Shown here piece by piece: positions 55,020 through 64,000 of a stretch of 64,000 bases of DNA. The first letter of the stretch is position 1, and each line of letters starts with the position of its first letter. The stretch comes from Klebsormidium nitens (Eukaryota; Streptophyta; Klebsormidiophyceae; Klebsormidiales; Klebsormidiaceae). The notes under the pieces are model-generated. The model searched no databases, was not told the DNA's origin, and saw only the letters and a list, made by a program, of their open reading frames with translations. The stretch covers positions 96,239 through 160,238 of the forward strand of contig DF237127.1 of assembly GCA_000708835.1 (NCBI GenBank), written 5' to 3'. The position numbers were made by a program, and so were the translations under genes.

Positions 55020-58000
55020 ATGGCGGCAGATCTTGACTCTGGCTCAGCTTCCGACGCTGTGCTTTCGCTTGGGGCTGGCAAAATGCAGCACGTGCAAGAC
55101 ACCATCAGACATGCTGATGGAGTCCCACATTTGCCAGGGGGAAATGGCTCTGAAAAAGCTGGTGCCAAGACTGGAGTGGCCAGGCTGGTGCTCGAGGCAA
55201 CGGTGGTGACGGACCCTGGCAAACTTAGAGAGAACACTGGCAAGCTTTACTCGTCTTCTGAGATTAAAACTGGCGAAGGGGGAGTAAGATCTGAGTCAGA
55301 GAAGGTTCCCCCACAACCGGCAAACTTAGCATCCTTGGAAGGTGCATTAGGGCTAAACGAGGAAGCGCAGCCAAGCCTTCAGTTGACTGAACAGGAAAGC
55401 CTTGCGTATCCTCCTGTAAGGGAGATGGAGAGTGGGGAAGGGCCCCCTTACGCACCCCCAGGTTAGTGTCACATTACCTGCCTACATTGTGGAGGTATTA
55501 TGGAATGTGAAATGGTTGTTGAGGATTTCAGAAATAGATAAATATGAGAAGCTTGATATCAAATCTGCTAGAAGGGCTGTCAAGGAAACATGTAGCTCTG
55601 GTTCCCCCAACTTTAATATATTTAGGATACTGCATGATAGGGAGGAGATAGATGTGATATATTTGGTGCAAAATCTGCTGATGCCTTAGTTATCTAGGAC
55701 GGATTGGGAAAAGATGGGTAATGGCAGATGCTTAAAAGAATTGTCGCTTAGCACCGTGCAACCTTCTTACTTTTGGAGGTTCAATCTGGTCAACTGGTAC
55801 ATTAGCCGCATTCCACAAGTATGTAACACCCAAGGCCAGAGGCTGACTCTGCAACATGTGTTTCAGGTTGGCGGTGGCGTGTGGGAAGGAGGCAAGCAAA
55901 CGGAACATGGACAGACAGGCAAGTCCCTTGAATGAAACTTCTTTGTCAGCATTTGTGTGACACGTCAGCACCTCAGTCCACCTACCTTGCAAAGATGCTG
56001 GTTAGGTGAATATTACATGTGTACTCTGTAATGGAGCGGGGGCCAGAGTGACCTGGCAGAAATCTTATAGGTGTTGGACTTATATTTTGCCATCTCCCGG
56101 ATCTGTACAAAGTCGCGCTGTAGCCGCATCTCCCTTACACATTTTATCTTTAGTTGCTTGTCCCTTTCCCTCAAAATGGTTCTGTAAGGGCAGGGGTACG
56201 CGCTACCTTGAGAGCCGACTCATCTAAACCAAGGAGCCAAGCCGAGCAAATGCAGAGCTCAACAAGCGCATACACATCGTGGCCTTTATAAATGGATTGT
56301 GCTGTGCCTGATGGGTGTGCATTCTGCCCTCATGCTGATCTAGAAACCGTTATTGAGATATAATACATCCATATCCTTGTTAGATTGGTAATTGTCGCAC
56401 CTCCAATGCCAATTCTTAAGCAAACTGCAAGAGTAAAGAGTGTGTACGTCAGCTGTGGCTTCTAATGCCCTTGCTCTGCAATTTGGGGAAGAAGTGTGCA
56501 TTGAGAAATTATGCACACATCGGTTTAGGGGTCTGGTTTGGGGGCAGGTTGTGAAGCAACAGGAGCATAGTAGGAGATTAGTGAAGAAGACCTTGCGTAG
56601 AGGGGCCTGGCAAAAGCTGATGGAAGAGTCTCAAGAAGCCGCTAATGTCCAGCAGACTGTTTGCATCATCCACCACCTATTTGACATGACATTTGTAAAC
56701 TTCGGAGAGGGAAGAGCTTGCTCAGGGTTGGTTCGTCACAGGGGCTAAACTTCCGCCAGGCTTTTTCTGAGTGCTCCTGACATACGTAAGGTCCCCCCTT
56801 TGCCCAAAGTGAGTGGCCCTGGCCTGTCTGGACATGAGAACAAGAAAATGTATGCCAAGAATAAGGCATGCAGAAAGGGCGGGGGAACAGGGGCTTTGAT
56901 AGCACTTTTTTCCGTGTGGCCTGCACCTAGGGTCTTGTCGAGGTGTCTACTCCAAGGCCACTGGTGCTGTAGCAAAGATTGCTGGGGGCGACTCTTCGAA
57001 TCGAAGCAACATTCACGTGACTCTTGGCTTCTTCTGTCAAGGAGGTTGGGACTTCTGGGGGCTACCCTGTGCTTTGAGGGCTTTGAGAAACGTAGACTGT
57101 CAGGATTAGAAGCATCGATAGTGATGTCATCGGCGGAATAATGTTCCAACCCCCATTTTTTGCAGGTACTTTTATCCCCCGGGCGGCAAGAGAGAGTTTG
57201 CTAGCAAGAAGCAAGTGGAGCAGTACCTCAAGTACACCCAGCCCGGCATTGACTTGGACGCATTCTGGGAGACATACCGGTGGCGGATACCTGCTGTTGA
57301 CGGTGAGCTACACTTAGCACTCAACTCATACAGCAAGTAGAGTGTTTGGCCGACAGCAGCAATTGTGATGTCCCGTGTAATTGCCAAGAGGCGGGCAAGG
57401 CACTGTAGACAGAGGGGAGATGGTCAGCTTATCGATCGCCGAAATGTCAAGGGGGCGTCAGTTGAATCAGCACTTAGTGAAGGTTTGCAACGGTACAATC
57501 TTCATAATGACGTTTGGTTGAGAATGAAAATGAGTAACTTAGCCATCAGTGCTCCGTTAGGGACTCTTTGCCAAAGGCCATGGCCGGGGCGATTTGTTGG
57601 AAAACCTTGAAACTTGCATATGGCGAGGTTTGTGCGGCTTTCTTTTTTTGAGCATCTCTTACAAACACTTTCTAGTCATCTTTTCATTCTGGATTGATCT
57701 TTTAGGAGGTAGCAAAATGGAGTCAAGTATGCTCAAGAGCCAGATTGCCCTGGCGTAAATACTCCTATAGTTTTGGTAGGATAGCATCGTTTGTAGGTAG
57801 GATAGTCACACTCACCGTGCAGAAACAAAACAAGAAACCTAATTCAACAATCTACCGACTCCGCACCCTTGCCCACCCCAACCTTCAACCTAACCCCCAC
57901 CCATCCCCCGGGCCATGACCATATCCTACCTGGTTCCATCCTACCTAAATCATAGGTCTATCTGGCATAACCCTACAGGTTCGGGGGAGAAGCGCCGCCC

Positions 58001-61000
58001 GGACACCGGCTCAGACGCCTCGGCCCGGCCAACAACAAGCGACACCACAAAGCGCGCTAAAAGTTCCAGGGAGAGCTCCCCGGCAGTGGCGCAGGCGCAC
58101 AGCACGTCCCCGGCGCCGAGCGACCCGCGGTCGTGCCCTAAGCGGAGTGTGGCGTGCGGCTTGGTCACCGGCAAGAGCTTCCTGCTAGTGGTAAGTTTTG
58201 ACTGGATGGACATCCAACTGTCTGAAGGCTGCTTTGAGGATTTTTTTGGCTTATGCGGCCTTACGTCCTGGTCTGCTATCTGCTTTGGGCACTGGCAAGA
58301 GCTTCTTGCCGGTTGTAACTTAAGCTGGAATCAATCTGGAAAGTTCTTGATGGAACTGTATCCTGGGTGTCGACTTCCATTTCAGTCCTCTCAAGAATAG
58401 CAGCCAGTCGAGGACCTTGGCCAAGTGGAGACTTACACTGTGGATTCACAAAAGTCACATCCATGTGGCCTGTGTAAAGGAGGCCACACGCAGCCAGTAC
58501 CCGTACAACATCGCTTGCTGAATCCCTCGTTTATTGTGTCAAATCTTCCAACCTTGGTGTTCACTCAACACCTATATATAGTGCAGGCCCTTGATCCTCG
58601 CATTTTTTGATTTCTAATTTGTGACGCTGATGTTTCTCTCCAGGCAACCAAAGTAGCCCCATGCGACATTTGCTGCGCTGAGGAGGGCTTCTGCAGAACG
58701 TGTAGCTGCATCTTTTGCAACGGGGACGTGAGGTAAGCAGCCGGTTGAGCGGTCTTTACTTTCTGGGTCCTCCATTCCTAAGAGTGGTGCTTCTGGCGAA
58801 GGACAAGTAATGGTTGAAGCAAGGCAACGTACTGGTGGGTTTTTGATAGGTTTCAGCAAGAGCGGGGACTTGGTTCTGAGGGCTCCATTAGGGTCTGGAA
58901 TGGAAGTACCGTTCATTATAGATGTGGAGCCTCCTGCTGTATTGTGGCAGGATGACTGGCAGGCTCTGATTGCTAATTGCTGCTTGCTTGGCTTTACCAC
59001 ATCTTGTCTGGTTGGCAGACAGCAAAGAGACGCTGGGATTTGCATTGCCTGGCGTGTCTACTACAGTCGTTTGACTGCACTTCTCGATTACCCACTATTC
59101 AGCCTCGACTGCTTATGTGAACCCTTTAACTTCATCAAGCTCAGCTGTGATGCAGTGTGCATTCAAGGTGCCCTTCATTCAGTAAAGACGGCTTCCAATT
59201 TCCCTGGACTTTCAGCGGGACTCACCTCCACATCGCCTGCTTTCATCATTGATTGCATGACTAGGGATTTATTGACCGGTTCATCCTTTTCATTCCAGAG
59301 GGGATGCGTCCAATTCCGTCCATGTGAGTGGCATCTGGTGTGCTCGATCATCTGGAGCAGGCCTTTGTGGACACGCTGCGCATCTGCGGTGCGCGCTGAC
59401 CAACAAGGCCGCTGTCAGCAACAAGAAGGAGCGCACGGTTAACTACCTCTGCAGGCGATGCGGAGAGGTGAGTTACCAGCAGTGGGAGTGAATCTGGCAT
59501 TTCCAAACGGGACCATTTTGCTCCTTAGAAGCTTTGCCTAAAGAATTTGGCAAGGTCTCCTCACAAACAGAAAGGATGTGGTCCTGACATGCATCAGCAC
59601 CAGTTGTGGATCCTGTTGTCATCGGGTTGGCCTATGACGGCAATTGTAGGTCGGACAAAAACCTCGCACAACGATTAGCCTACAGGCCTTGTTTTCAGCA
59701 CAGTTGCCCGGTTGAAAGCCTTTTCAAGAAGGTTAGACCAAGCCTTTGCGCCCTTCCTTGGAGAGCCCCATTCAAATCCATTTTGTCAGAGCAACCCCGT
59801 CCGAGTTGCTGCGATTCCTTGACTCCGAGTCCAGGCTTTATCATCTTTGTTCCTGGAAAATCCTCGTTCGCTCCTTACAATATTTCCTCCGCTGTTTTCT
59901 TCCACAGACGAACATCCTTTCCCTGGACGACGGCCGCCCTGTCTCTGCGGGGGATCCCCCTTTCCTCCCCGACAATCAGCAGTCCCAAAGCACCTCTCTC
60001 GCCAGCGGGACATCCAAGCTGGACCCCACCGCGAACGGTCACCACGCTTTTGGAAACCATGAGGCGCATCTAATCGCAGGGACGAAAGGCGAACTGGATC
60101 AGATTGTAGAGGCGGGGGAAAACGGTTTTACTTCGGGGGGGCAGCGCAATGGGGAAGCCAAGGAGACGGGGACTGAGGACGAGTACGAAGATCGTGTGAA
60201 GGAGGAGAGGCACGGTCAGTCGAGCACGGCGCAGCTGGACTCGGACCGGGGGGGTAGCGCAGCACAGGCGGGGACCCCCCCGCTAGAGGCGCTGAACAGC
60301 TTCACGGGGAGAAGCGACGCAGGGGGCGAGGAGCAGCAGGAGGGCCGTTCCCACGAGGGGGGGCACTCGCACCAGGAGAAACAGCCCCCCGGCATGAAGC
60401 AGGAGCCCGCGCAGTCGGAGGACCCGTTCGAGGTGGAGCTTGCACGGGCGCTGCTGCATCTGCCGGACGGTCTGCCGGACGACGGCGCGCCGCCGCTGAC
60501 GGATTCGGACGAGTTTCAAACAGAGAAGCGGCGAAAAGACCTGCTGATTGCGGTGACGGACGGGCTTCGCGAGCGGGGGGAAAGCTCCGACAGCGGAGAC
60601 GAGCCGCAGGCTTCGACCCCGGGGGGAGGTTTGAACACGCTCGCGGGACGAAGGATACTAGCAGAGGAAAAGGGCGCGTACGGGCTGCGCAAGAGCGCGT
60701 CCCAACAGAGCTTTGACTCGGGGTACAGCACTCCCCCCGACGAAGTCATTGACGGCGTGAGCCGGCCAAAGCGCAGCCGGGGCCGGGCAAGAACGCCTCG
60801 CACTAGTTCCAAGCCGTCGCAGTGGGTGCGCGCGGCGCAGGACGTAACCAACGGCGCGCATTCGGACGATCAGATGGCGGCAGAGCTTTTGGGGGGCGCT
60901 TTCGACGGGGAGAAGCAGTGGAACATCCCCCCCAAGAAGAGGGGCGGCCCCGGGCGGCCGAAAAGGAAGATGGAACCTGCCGGGCCGGTTGCGAGCCGCG

Positions 61001-62128
61001 AGCCGAGCGCCGGACTGTCTGAAGACGCGGCGCCGGCGTCCGATGACGAGCTGAACCCAAAGAACCCGCCGAAGTCGCGGTTCGTCACTGACGGGTTCCA
61101 CCGGACTGCCGCCAGGGTGAAAAAGGAGGGCTACTTCGAGGTCGCGGTGAAACGGGACGAGGAGGAAGAGAACCCCGGGCCGATTCCAATTGGGAGCAAG
61201 ATTCCGCGTGCGAGCCGTTCCGCACGGCATACGCGCGTGCACATCTCGGCGTCGTTTCTGCTCGCAACCAGCGAGCATGACAGCCCGGCGCAGAGCGATT
61301 CGCAACCACACGATCTAGATACCCCGGGGTCGCCCGGGGTAAGGAGCGAGAGCCCGTCAGTGTCTGGGCTGAAGCGGAAACTAGAGGCGAGGGAGAACGG
61401 GCCGGCTCCTAAGCGGAAGGGGAGGCCACCGGGCAGCAGGAAGGACGGCGGCAATGGGAGGGGCGTCGTGGTGGATTTTGAGGCGGATCTGGATGGGGCG
61501 ATGAACGGGGGCTTTGGGGCGGCCAAAGCCTGGCTTCATCAGCAGGTAGGATATGCGAACCAGTCCGAGCCTCACTTTAGTAGATTGCAGTTAATGATTG
61601 ACCGCGTACCATTTAATCTGGTAGGACTTTTGTGGTTTGCTGTCGTGATGTTTGCATACTCAGTCAGAAGCGCCGATGAGGTTACAAGGTGATCCGTTCA
61701 GCAGGATCCGCCATGTTGTCTCCAGCAGGCCGTGATGTTTGCAGTTCTCTTCTCGGCTTGTTGGCATTATGATCGAGTTTACACCAAATGTGCTTTCTGC
61801 CTCGCTGTAGCGAGGAGTTTCCGTGCTGAAGTCCCCGCCTTCTAGCAAATTTGCTGAACCGTGGATTATCTCCGTGCAGGCTGGTTTGACGCTGCTCGAG
61901 TCACAACAACTGACCTCACAAGAGGAACGAGTGCACAGTGCTTGCCGAGCCCTCAAGCAGCAGATTGACACCTTCTCACCAACAGGGAAGACTCTCTTTA
62001 GTCGCCTAGATGACCTCATCGACAAGCTGAAAGCTGCGAAGGACGCTGCACGTCAGGAGATCGGCGAGTACCACAAAATGGTAGTTCAGTTGCTAGACAA
62101 TCGAGGTGTGCATGTGCAAATGTACTAA
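55020..62128 (+). CDS. MBD + Oberon-type PHD + AT-hook chromatin protein
   Basis: Exons: 55020-55461, 55867-55918, 57166-57302, 57979-58190, 58644-58732, 59299-59467, 59908-61545, 61880-62128. Phases match and the product is 995 aa. A methyl-CpG-binding-like domain (about 148-190, PGWRWRVGRRQANG then YFYPPGGKREFASKKQVEQYL) is assembled across three exons. Exon 2 is a 52-base microexon with a GC donor. Residues about 288-366 carry the Cys/His pattern CDICC, FCRTCSCIFC, CGHAAHLRCAL, YLCRRC, matching Oberon-type PHD fingers. Exon 7 is long, acidic then basic, and probably disordered, with AT-hook-like GGPGRPKRK and KRKGRPPGSRK. The C-terminal 82 residues are helical and likely coiled coil. It probably reads DNA or histone marks in the nucleus. 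Binding to methylated CpG is not assured, because plant MBDs vary. Confidence 0.82.
55919..57165 (+). other. GC-AG intron following a 52-bp microexon
   Basis: The microexon 55867-55918 ends ACAG and is followed by GCAAGT, the consensus GC donor. Its incoming phase 1 and outgoing phase 2 fit its neighbours, and the splice restores a continuous MBD-like domain. The intron holds open frames (56440-56748 and others) with no recognisable domain. Confidence 0.75.
58265..58325 (+). pseudogene. Decayed copy of an exon 3' end in the MBD-Oberon gene
   Basis: GGGCACTGGCAAGAGCTTCTTGCCGG then TTGTAACTTAAGCTGG repeats the end of exon 4 and its donor region (58165-58205, GTCACCGGCAAGAGCTTCC then GGTAAGTTTTGACTGG). 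It sits about 125 bases downstream in the same intron. The donor GTAAG has become GTAAC. Confidence 0.72.
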
Positions 62129-63213
62129 TGTCAGGCGGGTCGGCTTTGTAACATAAGGGTGAGGTCAAGGGTTCAGCATATATCGGATTTATTAGTGGTC
62201 GCTCTGCCAGAGCACAAGGGTCTCGAGCGGAGTAGAGTCGAACATTTTAGTCGGGTGTCCTTACGATTACTGATCATTGTTCTAGTTAAGCTCTCTGCCC
62301 AACAAATCTGCCTCCACAATCTTGCTATGAAATGGTGCAATGTCCCAACTCCATTCAAAACTTTCTGTGCAAAGCTAGTTGCAAAATTGCATAGCATGCC
62401 GTCACTTCACATGTAGCGATCTGCATTAAGTAAAATGCAGAGCAGATTTTCAGTTTTAATTCAGCGGTGAAGCATTGCTCATTCAGCGCGCTAAACCAGC
62501 GGCCTCTTGTACTCAAAGTTAAATGCAGTGTTATGACTCGGCTTAGGTTACTTGGCATGCCAGCTACGATCGCCTTCCACATGTGCAGTCCGTTGCTGAA
62601 TCATCACTGCATGACAGTACGTGACGGTATACGGCTCTAGTATGTAAATCAATAAGGATAGCTAGGTAGCTGCGCCAATATCGCTATAGCTGTCTGGCCG
62701 GCCCGCGTTCAGTCGCGTCTGTCCGATCGACCATGATTCAACTCACCGCCGAGCTCCACCATAGTGAACTTCAATCAGAGTTGTCGGATGATGGTCTCTT
62801 CCCATTGCTCAAGTTGCAAGGCAGGCGCTCAAGTTTGAATTATTGGATGATGACGTTCTCTTTCAAACGCCGTAGTCACCTGGACTTTATCAGCTTTCAT
62901 GGCATACATATGGATCCATGTTTTGAGTTTCGAACGCCTATCACGCCTAGCTACCCTACCGAGATTAAGTGTGCTACTTTAGTCCAAACCTAGCGAGTCA
63001 ATTAGCTTTCACATCCGAGCATTTGGGCAAGTGCGTTTGTGCTAGTACTAAAGCAGCGGTGCTGGATGTCAAGTTGCAAATACTACTTTCTGACTGTTCG
63101 AATACAAAGGGTTGACGAGCCCAAGACTTTGGGTGCGGCGGGGGCATGAGGTCTAAGTGACGGACCCGATTGAGGGGCGTCTTCGTTCTTCTTGATGGCC
63201 AAGTCTGTCGACG
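62129..63213. other. Convergent intergenic region
   Basis: This lies between the stop of the MBD-Oberon gene and the stop of the minus-strand gene at the window edge. The frame at 62733-62993 has no domain, RNA structure or splice context. Nothing else is recognised. Confidence 0.5.
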
Positions 63214-63950
63214 TTAAAAGCTTTTATGCCCCGCAATCCGGTCCTGGATAGCCGGGAGCGACATCCCTAATTCGATCTCAATGGAGGGGTCGCTTGGCAA
63301 CCGGTACGGGCTCTTAACCACAACCCCGTCCTCAATATAGGCATATGTCACCTTCCCCCAATCCAAGAAGAGACACAAGGCAGCCCGCACGTTGACCTCC
63401 GGAATCAGCGCCTGGTTGACGAGCACGAGAGGCCCGTCGAGACCGTGACAAGACGTGGCGGCAAACCTGTTGTAGAGGTTTCGGAGGCTGTCAGTGATGT
63501 CCTGCGGGCGCAAGGACACCTGCGCAGCCACGTCTTTGACTCTCTTCTGCAACCCCAACGAATCCTTCTTGTCTTCAAGGAGTGCGTTGATGACCGCACG
63601 CGGATCTTCTCTTACCCTTCCGGGGCGCGCTTCCTCCCTGCGTGCATTGGATGACTTCGACAATGACTTCGAGTGCGGTTCTTCTGTTTTTATGTCCTTC
63701 TTCCCGCTGCGGTCCAAGAGGGCGTTCGTCAAGCTCCGGAGCTTCAGCTCAGAGATGACGCTCTCCGTTCCCAGCTTCGCGATGTCCCGCTCCACCTTGA
63801 GCAGGGACTCGTGCAGCTCTGCATTCTTCTGTACTTGCGTGGTCAGGGCACTACTCAACGCCTCAATAGCCCTGTAGTATCCACCGCCCGCACGCCCACC
63901 CCGGCCGCTCTTCTTGGCATAGATTTTTGGCAGCTGACTCTTTCGAATAC
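63214..63950 (-). CDS. Unrecognised coiled-coil protein, 3' exon(s), 5' end missing
   Basis: The minus-strand frame is open from a stop at about 63956 down to 63214. It encodes KIYAKKSGRGGRAGGGYYRAIEALSS, then a helical coiled-coil-like segment (about 63660-63860), a charged Ser/Lys/Arg/Glu linker, and a compact C-terminal part. That part contains VSLRPQDITDSLRNLYNRF, LVLVNQALIPEVNVRAALCLFLDWGKV and YAYIEDGVVVKSPYRLP. The density of hydrophobic periodicity and the lack of stops support a real exon. There is no upstream ATG in frame, so the exon begins at an acceptor between about 63858 and 63955 and the gene continues past the window. I do not recognise the family and assign no function. Confidence 0.55.
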
Positions 63951-64000
63951 ACCCGGGTCAACAAGTTTTGTAACCAAACCCGGATGACGTGGCAACTCCG

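Noticed and set aside
55432-55689. 85-codon frame downstream of MBD-Oberon exon 1
   Set aside because: It reads through the exon 1 donor. The phase-consistent microexon at 55867 explains the gene better. A transposon remnant is possible but unsupported.
58810-59442. 210-codon plus-strand frame
   Set aside because: It crosses an intron and reads the Oberon-PHD exon 59299-59467 in a wrong frame, lacking the expected CGHAAHLRCAL motif.

Overview
The window is nuclear DNA from a green-lineage eukaryote. Every gene I could resolve is split by short GT-AG introns with matching phases. One gene encodes a plastid photosystem II assembly factor of the LPA2 type, and others encode plant-type Agenet, GATA and Oberon-PHD modules. 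GC content is moderate and coding strands are rich in G runs. A streptophyte alga or early-diverging plant (for example Klebsormidium-like) fits, but the species is inference. There are no prokaryotic signatures (operons, Shine-Dalgarno sites, CRISPR).

Layout: (1) 1-2471 is intergenic and holds a MITE-like inverted-repeat element. (2) 2472-15338 (+) is an 11-exon DCAF1/VprBP gene (CUL4-DDB1 substrate receptor). (3) 16267-17852 (-) is a three-exon LPA2-like plastid gene. A second MITE-like element lies in the divergent spacer that follows. (4) 19031-34205 (+) is a very large ten-exon gene whose product combines tandem Agenet domains, three GATA-type zinc fingers, two WW domains and several AT-hooks. 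I know of no described family with this combination. (5) 35660-40185 (-) is a five-exon gene for a five-bladed beta-propeller, glycosyl-hydrolase-like protein. (6) 41112-54230 (-) is a 16-exon NOMO gene (ER translocon/nicalin complex). (7) 55020-62128 (+) is an eight-exon gene for an MBD + Oberon-type PHD + AT-hook protein, divergent from NOMO. (8) 63214 to about 63950 (-) is the 3' part of an unrecognised coiled-coil gene.

Three of the genes (DCAF1, Agenet-GATA-WW, MBD-Oberon) are nuclear or chromatin proteins. The others act in the ER and plastid, so this is an ordinary eukaryotic neighbourhood, not a functional cluster. I assembled the exon models by hand from splice sites, reading-frame phase and remembered family conservation. 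Summed exon lengths of all six complete models are divisible by three.

The most unusual feature is structural. In at least four genes the introns carry decayed, same-strand copies of the neighbouring exon edge, including the splice site ('exon echoes'). They occur singly or as arrays of up to four beside the working exon, and some still read as recognisable peptide. Other notable points are two phase-supported GC-AG introns, about 14 copies of the palindrome TGACGTCA where about one is expected, and two assembly gaps flanked by exact 27- and 34-base duplications that suggest unmerged contig ends.
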